Positions 44,991-54,133 of a stretch of 64,000 bases of DNA are shown in pieces (within the stretch, counting starts at the first letter, position 1; each line of letters begins with the position of its first letter). This DNA comes from CBDCTM01 sp965222005. GTDB taxonomy: Bacteria > Bacteroidota > Bacteroidia > Chitinophagales > Saprospiraceae. Under the pieces are notes generated by a model. That model saw only the letters and a program-made list of their open reading frames with translations. It was not told where the DNA came from and ran no database searches. Location: contig OZ244935.1 in assembly GCA_965222005.1 (NCBI GenBank), positions 558,001-622,000 on the forward strand, in the 5' to 3' direction. The position numbers and the translations under genes were made by a program.

Positions 44991-46013
44991 CTATTTCATT
45001 CGCTCTTCGAGACGGCGAAGTTCGTCTGGTGAAGTCATCAACACCAATTTACTATTGGTAGCCAGCAAATCTTCCGGCCCTGGCACAAAATTCCATCCGG
45101 CGGGCGTATTAATGGCTAGAAGCAGGGTTTCTGTCAAGTCCTGTAAAGGTACTTCTTTAACCATTTTGCCAAAAAAAGTAGTCGGTATGGTCAGTTCTTC
45201 GATACGCAGGTTTTTATCTTTATCGCGGAGCATCTCGTCAAGGAAGTTGGTCACTTTGGGCCGTACCATTTCGCTAGCCATCCGCATACCCCCGATAGAA
45301 GAAGGGGTAATCACGCGGTTGGCTCCGACTACCTGCAATTTTCGTTCGTTTTTTTCATTGAGGCAATGGCTAACGATTCGAATTTTGGGATTTAGCTGGC
45401 GGGCAGTCAGGCAAATCACCAAATTTACATTGTCATCTCTGGTTGTTACAAAAATCCCGGCAGCTTTCTCAATATTCAATTTCATCAAAAACTCTTCGCT
45501 GGTGCAATCCCCTTCCAAGCCTTTGCCATATTGATACTGATCATCTAGAGCATCTATCACTTCCTCCAAAATATCAGCAATGACGAAAGGCCGGGAAGTA
45601 CGTTCGAGCTCACGGGCAATGTGTTTTCCCACAATGCTACCACCGCAAATGATATAATGTTTTTCCATTGTTTTGATCGTACTTTCCATCCTTGCCTTTT
45701 TAAATGCATCGCTAATATCCGTTTCGATAAACAATGCCGCTACGTTTGAGAAAATGTAGGTCAGAATACCAATGCCAAAAAACGCAATTAATATAGTAAA
45801 TATTCGACCCTCCGTATTCCCTTCCAATTCGATAATCTCTTCAAAGCCGATGGTAGTCACCGTCACGAAAGTCATATATAATCCATCGAACCAGGGAAGG
45901 TCCTCTACCAACATTTGATAGCCAAGAGTGCCAATCAGAAGCACTAATATAAAAGCTATCCCCGCTTTTAAAAACCGCAAATATATCAATCGAATCTCTG
46001 GAGCCACCTTCAT
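44991..46013 (-). CDS. Potassium channel with TrkA-N/TrkA-C regulator
   Basis: 340 residues. Two helices (AGIAFILVLLIGTLGYQML and IFTILIAFFGIGILTYIFS) flank a pore with the filter TTIGFE at about 53-58, an unusual variant of TVGYG. A TrkA-N Rossmann domain (YIICGGSIVGKHIARELE, about 118) and a TrkA-C-like C-terminus follow. This is an MthK/Kch-type RCK channel gated by a nucleotide or ion. Runs with the UspA gene. Confidence 0.9.
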   Translation of the reverse strand: MKVAPEIRLIYLRFLKAGIAFILVLLIGTLGYQMLVEDLPWFDGLYMTFVTVTTIGFEEIIELEGNTEGRIFTILIAFFGIGILTYIFSNVAALFIETDISDAFKKARMESTIKTMEKHYIICGGSIVGKHIARELERTSRPFVIADILEEVIDALDDQYQYGKGLEGDCTSEEFLMKLNIEKAAGIFVTTRDDNVNLVICLTARQLNPKIRIVSHCLNEKNERKLQVVGANRVITPSSIGGMRMASEMVRPKVTNFLDEMLRDKDKNLRIEELTIPTTFFGKMVKEVPLQDLTETLLLAINTPAGWNFVPGPEDLLATNSKLVLMTSPDELRRLEERMK

Positions 46014-46273
46014 ATATATGCCAATTGTTCCCTTACTTCAAATGTATAAACATACTAAATTCTTCTTTGCCTGTCATGCATTTGTCGTTCAGAATATAAA
46101 AAAAGGGCAACACATTGGCTGCTCCTGGTAATCATTGCTGGACTTCCAGCAGGTTGATGATTTCAAATAAAAAGAGCTTGTTCAACAATTAATTCTTTGG
46201 AAAATCCTTAAAATTATTTCGCGAACAAGCTCTCGAATTCAGGCATTACTTTCTTTGAAAAAACGCTCGGCGA
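46014..46273. other. Intergenic region with an inverted-repeat element
   Basis: 260 bp between the K+ channel start and the CBS gene stop. It contains the 11-bp inverted repeat 46173-46233; nothing else was recognised. Confidence 0.5.
46173..46233. repeat. AGAGCTTGTTC-bounded inverted-repeat element
   Basis: AGAGCTTGTTC (46173-46183) and GAACAAGCTCT (46223-46233) are perfect inverted 11-bp repeats around 39 bp of AT-rich DNA. Related to the elements at 13236 and 31489. Confidence 0.65.
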
Positions 46274-46705
46274 TCAACTACTCACCTTTTCGTTAGCAAG
46301 CGTTTTGATGATGTCATAGGTTGTAAGTATCCCCACCAACTCATCGTTCTTCACTACAGGCAGGGCATGAAACATGTTGATCTTGAAGACTTCCAAAGCC
46401 ACATTGATACGATCCTCCGGCTCCAGCTTAGCCATACCCGATGTCATGATCTCCTCTGCGGTGTAATTGCTGAGTCGCACTTCATTGAGATAGGCTTCCC
46501 CCGATTCATCTCTGCCCAAGCCTTTCAAAAAATAGAGTAAATCTGTTTTGCTGATAATTCCTACTATCTTGGTGAATCGCACAACTGGCAGATGGTGGAT
46601 TTTGTGCTCATCAAACAAGCGCTTTACCTCTATAAGCTTGTCTTCAGGGTTGACCGTAATGAGTTTTTTAGTCATTATACTGCTGACAGGTGCTAATAAA
46701 TTCAT
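46274..46705 (-). CDS. CBS-domain pair protein
   Basis: 143 residues from the ATG at 46705; the frame opens 35 codons earlier with non-homologous sequence. Two CBS domains: the first with VSSIMTKKLITVNPEDKLIEVKRLFDEHKIHHLPVV, the second with AEEIMTSGMAKLEPEDRINVALEVF and LPVVKNDELVGILTTYDIIK. Such stand-alone pairs bind adenosine nucleotides and regulate partner proteins. It lies immediately downstream of nosY on the same strand but about 125 bp away, so a link with the nos genes is not implied. Confidence 0.88.
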   Translation of the reverse strand: MNLLAPVSSIMTKKLITVNPEDKLIEVKRLFDEHKIHHLPVVRFTKIVGIISKTDLLYFLKGLGRDESGEAYLNEVRLSNYTAEEIMTSGMAKLEPEDRINVALEVFKINMFHALPVVKNDELVGILTTYDIIKTLANEKVSS

Positions 46706-46830
46706 GTTGTAAAATTTCTGATGAATAATCTTTGTTTTCACCAATAAATATCCACCTTTTAACTTAGCTCGCAAATGACAGCCATCATCAGCTGAATTGA
46801 TTTGCATCATGCCAATCCATTACCTTTTCT

Positions 46831-47619
46831 CTAAAAATCTTTAGCGGCAGCTACCTTTTTGATCCGCCATAAAGGCAGCACTACCCAAAGAAACAGCGAG
46901 CCTGCTGCCAGCCCCATACCGACCGGACTGCCCAGAAATTTTTGAAAGACGGCACCTGTATAGCCCATCATCGCCGAAACATCCAGCTTGAGTAGGATCA
47001 GAATCCTTGAAAGGTCAATAGGGTTGAAAAGGGCAGCACCCATCGCAAAATTCTCAAGCGGGTAGTCATTGAATGTAGCGAGTGCCAATAAGAAGAGTCC
47101 ATCATAAATAACTGCAAAAAACAGCCATACCAAAATGGCGATGCCAAAGCCTTTGATGCGGTTTTCGTTGTGCAGCGCAATCCAAAAGGCAATACCCGAA
47201 AACACAAAGGAAAGCACCACCCCTACCACTAGCAGCATGAAATAATTGCTCACCGCAGCCGATCCTACAATACCGTATAACAGAAAAGGACCACCAATAC
47301 CGATCAACAAACTCAGTGAAAGCGAAACGGCTACTCCCAGGTATTGCCCCACAAAGATATGCGTTCGCTGAAGCGGTTGTGCCAGCAGCAATTCCGAAAA
47401 TTCGCGGCTATTGTAGTAATACATAATACCAAACATACTGGCGATCAATGGCACCAGCACCAGTACAACATTCATCAGGCTGATGATCACATTGGACAAA
47501 CTGTTGCTCAACCACAGCAATGACAGAGTAAGCAATAGATAAAACGCACAATAGATATAGGTCCAACGGCTACGCATCAGATCGAAGATGCTGTATTTTA
47601 CTAGCTTAAGCATACTCAT
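46831..47619 (-). CDS. nosY: NosY: ABC-2 permease for nitrous oxide reductase maturation
   Basis: 262 residues with six helices; conserved MLKLVKYSIFDLMRSRWTYIYC start and central YYNSREFSELLLAQPLQRTHIFVGQYLG. Its position directly after nosF with a 4-bp start/stop overlap shows the ABC partner. NosDFY supply sulfur or other material for the CuZ centre of NosZ. Last gene of the nos operon. Confidence 0.9.
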   Translation of the reverse strand: MSMLKLVKYSIFDLMRSRWTYIYCAFYLLLTLSLLWLSNSLSNVIISLMNVVLVLVPLIASMFGIMYYYNSREFSELLLAQPLQRTHIFVGQYLGVAVSLSLSLLIGIGGPFLLYGIVGSAAVSNYFMLLVVGVVLSFVFSGIAFWIALHNENRIKGFGIAILVWLFFAVIYDGLFLLALATFNDYPLENFAMGAALFNPIDLSRILILLKLDVSAMMGYTGAVFQKFLGSPVGMGLAAGSLFLWVVLPLWRIKKVAAAKDF

Positions 47620-48389
47620 TTAGGTTTTACAGAGGTTTCCTTGCGCCGCAGCCTTTGATTGGTCTGCTGGTCAGCGTTTGGCAAAGCTGCCTCGGGCTCC
47701 AATATTTTGGCAATTGCCCGTTCGATGCTCGGCTCGCCGTAGGTTGTTTTAAGTTTGTCAACAGAGCCGCGAAAATGCACTACTCCTTCCAACAAAAAGA
47801 CCACCTCATCGGCAATTTCCTCCACAAAACTCATAATATGAGTAGTGATGAGTATGACCTTGCCTTTGCTCCGCTCTTCCTCAATAAGTTCCTTCAACTC
47901 GATTAGCGCTACAGGATCGAGGCCTGCAGTAGGCTCATCCAGTATTATCAAGGGGTTGTCATACATAAATGCCAGTACCAGGTTTACCTTCTGACGCGTT
48001 CCGCCCGACAATTTGCCCAAACGCTTATCCAAAAAGGGTTCCAGCTTGAAGCGTCGGATGAGTGCCTCGTCATTTGCCGGTCGCGTTCTGAAGTCTTTTA
48101 GCATGCGCAGCAGTTCCTGCACTTCCAGATTTTCGGGAAAGCGGGCGATTTGCGGAAGGTAGCTAATGTGATCGCGATAGGCATGAGCGCCTTTAATATT
48201 CTGGCCTTCAAAATGAATGCTCCCCTCTTGCGGAATCACCATTCCCAGCATACATTTGATGAGCGTGGTTTTGCCTGATCCGTTGGGACCCAGCACAGCT
48301 GTAATGCCAGGCTGCTCAAAGTTTAGGTCCAGGCCCTGCAATACTTTATTAGCGCCAAAGTGCTTATGTAATTGTTTTAAACGGATCAT
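47616..48389 (-). CDS. nosF: NosF: ABC ATPase for nitrous oxide reductase maturation
   Basis: 257 residues. Walker A GPNGSGKTTLIK (about 35), Q-loop, signature LSGGTRQKVNLV (about 130), Walker B PLIILDEPTAGLDPVAL (about 150), switch ITTHIMSF. It overlaps nosD and nosY by 4 bp each (ATGA-type), indicating translational coupling. Partner of NosY; drives cofactor maturation with NosD. Confidence 0.92.
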   Translation of the reverse strand: MIRLKQLHKHFGANKVLQGLDLNFEQPGITAVLGPNGSGKTTLIKCMLGMVIPQEGSIHFEGQNIKGAHAYRDHISYLPQIARFPENLEVQELLRMLKDFRTRPANDEALIRRFKLEPFLDKRLGKLSGGTRQKVNLVLAFMYDNPLIILDEPTAGLDPVALIELKELIEEERSKGKVILITTHIMSFVEEIADEVVFLLEGVVHFRGSVDKLKTTYGEPSIERAIAKILEPEAALPNADQQTNQRLRRKETSVKPK

Positions 48390-49648
48390 CTTGTGCGTTG
48401 GTTTAGCTCAATTTTTCGCATCATCGGTTTATTGTCCAATACATTAGCCGGGGTGAATACGGGGCTCACCTTTTCAGAAAAATTGATAATATCTACAAAC
48501 AAGCTGCGCAGCAGGATGATCGCTTCGGGTGTGTGGTGAACGATGTAATTGAACAGCTTGACAGGCCGGTAGGGCACATCGCCCACTCCATTGCGATCCA
48601 GGTCGTAGCCTGAATAATCGCTCCAAAAGTTGCCATCGAACTGATTGTTGTTGATCTGGCTGCTAATGCTGAGATCGAAGGTGTTGACGACGAAATTATT
48701 ATCCGCCACTACATTATCCAGGCATCCGCCTGACATTTTCAGCGCCCAGCCATTGCTTTCAAAGTGATTGCGCCGGTAGTTGATTCGCGAAGAGCCTTCC
48801 ACATAAATGCCAACTGTATTTTCGGCAAAAAGATTGTTTTCAATTTCTGCATCGTAGATTTCCTTGAGCAGCAGCCCGTAGGAAGAACGCCCCCAATTGT
48901 GCTCAAAGATATTTTCCCACATACTGATCTTTTTAGAGAACATCACCGCTACGCCGGCACCATTTCTTCTAAACGTATTCTGGGAATAGTCATCGCGGTT
49001 GGAAAACATAAAATGCAGGCCATAGCGCAAATTATCCTCACTCAGGTTGTGGCTGATAAAGCTGTCATCCACAAATTCAAAGTAAATGCCATCGCGATGC
49101 TTGCGTACCTCGTTGCGCTCAATGCGCACTTCTTTGCAATACCAAAGATGGATCGCATTCCCGGATGACATCTCATTCACAGCTTCTCCAGCTACCGTGT
49201 TGCCGATCACCTCACCTTCGCGGCAGTGCGCCAGATAAATGCCAAAGAAGGTGTTTAGCAAGCGGTTGTTGCGAATGCTGAAGCGCTTGGACTTACTGAG
49301 GCGGATACCTGCCCGGTCTTCGGTATAGCTATTTCCCACATTTTGGATTTGCAGGCCCTCCAATACCACATCGTCTGCCTTTAGAGTGAATATCTCCCCC
49401 TTGTTTTCACCATCGATCACCGGCCAGCCTACTCCTTTGAGATGTAGTGATTTTTCAACAAGAATGTTGTGCTCCCGATAGATTCCGCTTTTGATCAACA
49501 GCTCATCTCCATCCGTAGCAGCGGCAACCGCCTGCCGCACACTTGTGTAGGGGCAGTTGGCACAAACCTCCAGCACAGCAGCTGGTAAGCTAAGGCTATA
49601 AGCAGTGAACAGCAGCCAGATACTGAGCCGGCATTTCATCTTCCTCAT
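48386..49648 (-). CDS. nosD: NosD: periplasmic nitrous oxide maturation protein
   Basis: 420 residues. Signal sequence (LSIWLLFTAYSLSLPAAVLEV), then a parallel beta-helix with repeated turns (NNRLLNTFFGIYLAHCREGEVIGNTVAG; FVDDSFISHNLSEDNLRYGLHFMFSNRDD). NosD is a right-handed beta-helix protein that works with NosFY in loading the CuZ centre. Overlaps nosL by 4 bp at the start and nosF by 4 bp at the end. Confidence 0.92.
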   Translation of the reverse strand: MRKMKCRLSIWLLFTAYSLSLPAAVLEVCANCPYTSVRQAVAAATDGDELLIKSGIYREHNILVEKSLHLKGVGWPVIDGENKGEIFTLKADDVVLEGLQIQNVGNSYTEDRAGIRLSKSKRFSIRNNRLLNTFFGIYLAHCREGEVIGNTVAGEAVNEMSSGNAIHLWYCKEVRIERNEVRKHRDGIYFEFVDDSFISHNLSEDNLRYGLHFMFSNRDDYSQNTFRRNGAGVAVMFSKKISMWENIFEHNWGRSSYGLLLKEIYDAEIENNLFAENTVGIYVEGSSRINYRRNHFESNGWALKMSGGCLDNVVADNNFVVNTFDLSISSQINNNQFDGNFWSDYSGYDLDRNGVGDVPYRPVKLFNYIVHHTPEAIILLRSLFVDIINFSEKVSPVFTPANVLDNKPMMRKIELNQRTR

Positions 49649-50091
49649 TGCGAATAGTATTTGGAGCCCTCTGTTTTAAATTTTGCGATTAACGCCTCCC
49701 AGTCCAGCAATTCTCCTCCCTTCTCTTTTTGTGTTTGCTGCGCAAGGGTGTGGCTTTCAAAGGCCGTGAGATTGGCACCCATCGGGCTGGGCATCTTGGG
49801 GCTGATGAGGAAGCGGGCTTCGGTGGCATTCACCAGATTGCCGGGATGTTCGGGGGTGTTGACCAGAAGATGAGCGTATTGAGTAGTGGGATTTTGATTG
49901 ATGAACTGCACCTGGCATTCGATGGCATCAAACAAAAAAGCTTTTCCCTTGCTCGTCACTGCCTGTGCAGCATAATGGGCATCTACGATCGTCATTTTGC
50001 AAAAATGACACGTATCGGCTCCATATTCGATGACTTTAGGAGACGGGGTGCACGACCACAGGCTCACTGCCAGAAGTAATACCTTTTTCAT
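49645..50091 (-). CDS. nosL: NosL: copper chaperone lipoprotein
   Basis: 148 residues. A short signal ends in lipobox LLAVSLWSC. The copper-binding motif CHFCKMTI is followed by YAAQAV and DAIECQVQFI, the usual NosL pattern. It delivers copper to NosZ. The start lies 56 bp inside the preceding membrane-protein gene, so coupling is likely. Confidence 0.92.
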   Translation of the reverse strand: MKKVLLLAVSLWSCTPSPKVIEYGADTCHFCKMTIVDAHYAAQAVTSKGKAFLFDAIECQVQFINQNPTTQYAHLLVNTPEHPGNLVNATEARFLISPKMPSPMGANLTAFESHTLAQQTQKEKGGELLDWEALIAKFKTEGSKYYSQ

Positions 50092-50674
50092 AACGCTTGT
50101 CTAATTTTAACTTCACCCACCAGGCAAATCCCGTCAACAAGATAGCCAATCCGGCAAAATAGCCGCCAATATGCGGAAAGGATTTGGCCACAAAATTAAG
50201 GATCAATTTGGTTCCCAGCAAGGGTGGCTGAAAAGATGCTCCCGGTATTTTTATGGGTGCATTATCACTCAAGCTGTGCCCATAGTCGTACTCCCATAGG
50301 TAGAAATCATAGATGCCCAGTATGGCTAAAACGATCAACAAAACGGCCCATCCGAGATAGAGTTGCCGCCTGTTGAAAAGGGCAGCCAACAAGCCCAGCC
50401 CCGCCAATGCCATCACAATATAAGGGAAATACTTCAGCTCGGGGATAGCATCCGGTTCGATGTATTTCATGCCTACATAATGATTAAGGATATTGATGTT
50501 TTGCAAGGTGCCGGGTGTGTCTCCATCTATCTTGTTGATCCAAATGTACATACTCACACCATGGGGATACTGAGGGGCTATCAGCGTGATGCGCCACATT
50601 GGAAATACAAACAGCATCAGCAAAGCTATTACTCCCAAAACCATCAATATTCTTGGTAGTTGTTTCATTATCAC
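50036..50674 (-). CDS. Nos-cluster membrane protein of unknown function
   Basis: 212 residues with four helices (ILMVLGVIALLMLFVFPMW, YFPYIVMALAGLGLLAAL, GWAVLLIVLAILGIYDFYLW, GGYFAGLAILLTGFAWWV). The soluble segment has WRITLIAPQYPHGVSMYI and INILNHYVGMKYI, motifs that recur in a family encoded beside nosZ/nosL in clade II clusters of Bacteroidota. A metal or electron-transfer role is suggested by location and conserved His, but is not known. Confidence 0.75.
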   Translation of the reverse strand: MIMKQLPRILMVLGVIALLMLFVFPMWRITLIAPQYPHGVSMYIWINKIDGDTPGTLQNINILNHYVGMKYIEPDAIPELKYFPYIVMALAGLGLLAALFNRRQLYLGWAVLLIVLAILGIYDFYLWEYDYGHSLSDNAPIKIPGASFQPPLLGTKLILNFVAKSFPHIGGYFAGLAILLTGFAWWVKLKLDKRYEKGITSGSEPVVVHPVS

Positions 50675-50810
50675 TAGTTTATAAAAAGTAAGTGGAGCCG
50701 GAGTACCGGCTCCACTCCTTCACAGAAATTTACATGAAAGCACCTTTAAAAAAGTACTCAAAAAACATCTTCGCGTAGCTCAAGGCCTTATATTCTGTGT
50801 ACGTTTGATA

Positions 50811-52802
50811 CTATTGTACCATCTCCTCTTCACCCAATCCCCAGCTCAACGCAATGTTTGAGCTGCGTGGCGAAACCCTAATATAGCCTTGCATTTCCTG
50901 GTGCAGGGCAGAGCAAAAGTCAGTGCAATAGAAGGGGAAAACACCTTCCTTTTTAGGCTCCCACAGCAGGGTCTCTGTCTGGCCAGGCATAATGAGCAAT
51001 TCTGAATTATTGGCTCCCAGTACTGAAAACCCGTGCGGCACATCCCAGTCTTGCTCCAGGTTGGTGACGTGGAAATATACTTTGTCCCCCACTTTTACAC
51101 CTTCCACATTATCTGGTGCAAAGTGACTGCGAATGGTGGTCATATATATATGCACTACATTTCCCTCGCGTACTGCTTTGGTGTCCTTTTCTCCCATCGC
51201 TCTATACGGGTGCGTATTTTCTTCGATCGGATAAAACTTCTTTGTATTCGGCTTTATACGATCAGCAGATATGCCCTGTGCATAGTGAGGCTCTCCCATA
51301 GTAGGGAAATCGAGCAACAGCTTCATCTTGTCTCCGGAGATATCGTAAAGTTGAGCCGAATGGCAAAGCTCGGGGCCGGTGGGCAGGTAGCGATCTTTGG
51401 TGATCTTGTTGAGTGCTACCAGGTATTTGCCCTGCGGAGCTTTTGAATCGCCGCCAGGTATCATCAAGTGGCCGATGGAGTAATAGGAAGGAGCCCGATC
51501 GAGTACTTCCCAGCTACCCACTTTCCACTTCACTACTTCGGAAGAAATAAAGAAGGAGGTATAGGCATTACCTTTGCCATCAAATTCGGTATGCAGGGGC
51601 CCCAGGCCCGCTTCTTTCACAACACCCGCTACTACCTCTTCAAATTTCAACACAGGCACTCCGGCGATCTCTTTTTCAAAAGCGCGATTAGCAATAGCCT
51701 GTTGCATTTTGTCAAAGGAGTGAACCGTGAGATCGGCAGATAGTTTGCCATTGCCAACGATGTATTCCCCGGTAGGATCTACATCCACACCATGAGGTGA
51801 TTTGGGGGTAGGCAAAAAGTACACCAGCCCGGGGCATTCCTCAGGAGTTAATACTTTTACTTTTTTCATCATCGTAGAGGTAGCAACGTGCGATTTTTCG
51901 TCGTACACATTGTGAGCATAGTTGGCGGATACTTCCTCAAACTTGCCTTCGCCAATATACTCTTCCGCCTTTTTCCAGTTGACAGCTGCAATGTAGTCCT
52001 TGTCATGCTGTGAGGCAGTGACCTCAAGCAGCGTAGCTTTTTCCTCTGTATTGTAGGTGGTGAAGAAGGTCCAGCCATGTGACTTACCCTTTCCAGAGTG
52101 TGCCAGGTCATAGTCAAAAGCAGGGAGTAGTATCTGAAAGGCGATAGCCATTTCTCCTTCTTTGCCTACGCTAATAAAGGTGAGCATTCCCTTAAAGTTT
52201 TCTGCATAGCTGCGTATGGCTACATCTTTTTGGGGATAAGGTACACCAAAGCGGGTACCAGCCACTACGTATTCTGTATTTTCCGTAGCAAAAGGAGAGC
52301 TGTGATTGCCCCCTGTATTGGGAATTTCAATAATTTCAGCGGTTTCAAAAGTAGTGAGATCAATGCGGGCTACCCGGGGGGTATTGTTGCCATTGATAAA
52401 TATCCAGCGCCCATCGGTACTTCCATTGGTTTGTGACAATTCCGGATGGTGTGCATCATCCCAGGGTATAAAGCCATGAGAGGTGTTGAGCATCGGCTTG
52501 GTTTCTTCATTGAAGCCGTAACCCTTTTCTGCATCCACCGAAAAGACAGGAATCACCTTTAAAAGACGGCCGGACGGCAAGCCGTGTACACCTATTTGCC
52601 CGCTGAATCCGCCGGACATAAAGGCGTAGAACTCATCATGCTGCCCTGGGGGAACATACACTTGAGAAGCCACATCAGCTGACAATGCGCCACCATTATT
52701 GGAGGTGGTAGCAGTCTGCTGTTGACAGCCCATCAACATTGCCACACCAAAGCCAAGGCAAAGGAGGAGGGCAATTTTTTGAAATCCGAAAAGACTTTTC
52801 AT
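50811..52802 (-). CDS. nosZ: Nitrous oxide reductase, clade II lipoprotein
   Basis: 663 residues. Signal ends with lipobox AMLMGC, so this is the Sec-exported, lipid-anchored form of clade II. Seven His ligands of the CuZ cluster are visible: DDAHHPELS (two), GGNHSS, SPHGVD, PLHTEFD, IGHLMIPGG and EPHYAQ. The C-terminal cupredoxin has the CuA motif CTDFCSALHQEM. It reduces N2O to N2 in the periplasm. First gene of the nosZ-(membrane)-nosL-nosD-nosF-nosY run, 136 bp before the next. Divergent from the Rrf2 regulator. Confidence 0.97.
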   Translation of the reverse strand: MKSLFGFQKIALLLCLGFGVAMLMGCQQQTATTSNNGGALSADVASQVYVPPGQHDEFYAFMSGGFSGQIGVHGLPSGRLLKVIPVFSVDAEKGYGFNEETKPMLNTSHGFIPWDDAHHPELSQTNGSTDGRWIFINGNNTPRVARIDLTTFETAEIIEIPNTGGNHSSPFATENTEYVVAGTRFGVPYPQKDVAIRSYAENFKGMLTFISVGKEGEMAIAFQILLPAFDYDLAHSGKGKSHGWTFFTTYNTEEKATLLEVTASQHDKDYIAAVNWKKAEEYIGEGKFEEVSANYAHNVYDEKSHVATSTMMKKVKVLTPEECPGLVYFLPTPKSPHGVDVDPTGEYIVGNGKLSADLTVHSFDKMQQAIANRAFEKEIAGVPVLKFEEVVAGVVKEAGLGPLHTEFDGKGNAYTSFFISSEVVKWKVGSWEVLDRAPSYYSIGHLMIPGGDSKAPQGKYLVALNKITKDRYLPTGPELCHSAQLYDISGDKMKLLLDFPTMGEPHYAQGISADRIKPNTKKFYPIEENTHPYRAMGEKDTKAVREGNVVHIYMTTIRSHFAPDNVEGVKVGDKVYFHVTNLEQDWDVPHGFSVLGANNSELLIMPGQTETLLWEPKKEGVFPFYCTDFCSALHQEMQGYIRVSPRSSNIALSWGLGEEEMVQ

Positions 52803-53104
52803 GTTTGGAGGTTTTTATTTTGCCAGAAAATAATAGATCAACAAAAAAGACTCTTTTGTCTTCTTTGCAAAACAAATCGTTCAACCCCACTAAATCTATG
52901 ACTAAAATCACCAACAGGAATGAGCTTAGTCAATTAACTTTTAAGAAACTGTTTAACAAATGGTTATAAATAAATTTTAATAATATCTGTATAATAAAAT
53001 TGTGAATTTTCGCTGATAGTAATTTGTCTCAGATCCTTTAAACAAGAATTAATTGTCTTTATTAAAAATGAATTCTATTTTTGCCACAGGTCAAATACTT
53101 CTGT
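52803..53104. other. Divergent control region between nosZ and the Rrf2 regulator
   Basis: 302 bp, AT-rich, without a gene. It holds the promoter at 53053-53083 for the regulator; the nosZ promoter must read the other way from here, but I could not identify a confident -33/-7 pair or an FNR-type palindrome. Confidence 0.5.
53053..53083 (+). promoter_or_regulatory. Promoter of the Rrf2 regulator
   Basis: TTG (53053-53055), 20 bases, then TATTTTTG (53076-53083), a good match to the Bacteroidota consensus. Transcription would start near 53090, about 15 bases before the ATG at 53105. Confidence 0.6.
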
Positions 53105-53518
53105 ATGTTTTCAAAAGCCTGCCAATATGGAATCAGGGCCGTACTATACCTGGCCCAGCATTCAACCGCTGAAAATAAAATTGGTGTGAGAGCTATTGCC
53201 GAAGCCATTGACGTGCCCAAACATTTTTTGGCCAAAATTCTGCAACAGCTTTCCAAGAGCGGCCTGATCTCTTCCAGCCAGGGGCCTAAAGGTGGTTTTT
53301 TCAGCAGTTCCGAGAATAAAAAATTATCGCTCAAACCCATTATTCAGTGCATCGATGGTCCGGATGTGTTTAACCGATGCATATTGGGCCTGGCGAAATG
53401 CTCATCAACCAAGCCCTGCCCTTTACATTTTCAGGCACTGGCCTATCGGGAAGGAATGCGCTTTCAACTTACTCAACTAAGTATTGAGGAGTTGAGCAAA
53501 AAAATGCAAAGTTATTAA
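53105..53518 (+). CDS. Rrf2-family Fe-S transcriptional regulator
   Basis: 137 residues from the ATG at 53105 (the frame opens at 53081, inside the promoter). Rrf2 winged helix-turn-helix (MFSKACQYGIRAVLYLAQHS, IDVPKHFLAKILQQLSKSGLI, SSQGPKGGF). The three cysteines of the cluster site are kept: C, 7 residues, C, 5 residues, C (NRCILGLAKCSSTKPCPLH). NsrR or IscR-type sensors of this form respond to nitric oxide or oxygen; the position beside nosZ favours NO/redox sensing (inference). Confidence 0.88.
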   Translation: MFSKACQYGIRAVLYLAQHSTAENKIGVRAIAEAIDVPKHFLAKILQQLSKSGLISSSQGPKGGFFSSSENKKLSLKPIIQCIDGPDVFNRCILGLAKCSSTKPCPLHFQALAYREGMRFQLTQLSIEELSKKMQSY

Positions 53519-53568
53519 TACATTTGACTTCCCAAATACATTCTCTTAATTCTCTAATTCAAAAAAAC

Positions 53569-54054
53569 ATGAAGAAAATTGCAGTTTTTCTTTTTGCTCT
53601 TTGCCTGATTTATGCTTGCGGCAATGAGAAATCAGGTAATAGTAGTGATTCCAATAATAGTGCTTCTTCCTCACCTAAAGCCGAACAGCCCAAAGCTGAT
53701 GATGGTAAAGGAGTAGGAGAAATCAAAAATGTGAGCCTCAATGATCCTCTCAAACCCGATATGGTCAGCAAAGGGAAGTCTATCTATGAGATGAAATGTG
53801 CTGCCTGCCACAAACTCACCGACCAGCGTGTGGTAGGGCCCGGTTTTAAAGGCATCACCAGCAAACGCAAGCCCGAATGGATTATGAATATGATCACCAA
53901 TGTGGAAATCATGCTGGCTGAAGATGCTGAAGCGCAAGCACTTCTCAAGGAATGTCTGGTGCGTATGCCCAACCAAAACCTGAGCATCGGTGACGCCAGA
54001 GATGTATTGGAGTTTTTATATTCCAATGATGACGGGCAGGCAGTGGCCAACTAA
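53569..54054 (+). CDS. Mono-heme c-type cytochrome lipoprotein
   Basis: 161 residues from the ATG at 53569; the frame opens earlier. Lipobox LIYACG, then a Ser/Asn-rich linker. Heme motif CAACH (about 83) with PGFKGI and a Met ligand in ECLVRMPNQNL. A single-heme class I cytochrome on the periplasmic face. It lies 50 bp after the Rrf2 gene and opposite nosZ, so it may deliver electrons to NosZ (inference). Confidence 0.88.
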   Translation: MKKIAVFLFALCLIYACGNEKSGNSSDSNNSASSSPKAEQPKADDGKGVGEIKNVSLNDPLKPDMVSKGKSIYEMKCAACHKLTDQRVVGPGFKGITSKRKPEWIMNMITNVEIMLAEDAEAQALLKECLVRMPNQNLSIGDARDVLEFLYSNDDGQAVAN

Positions 54055-54133
54055 AAAACATACCTTTTCGGCACAGCAGATGTTGCGCCATTTGCCGCCG
54101 AGCTAGTTATTCCATTGCTAAATCGATCCTGTT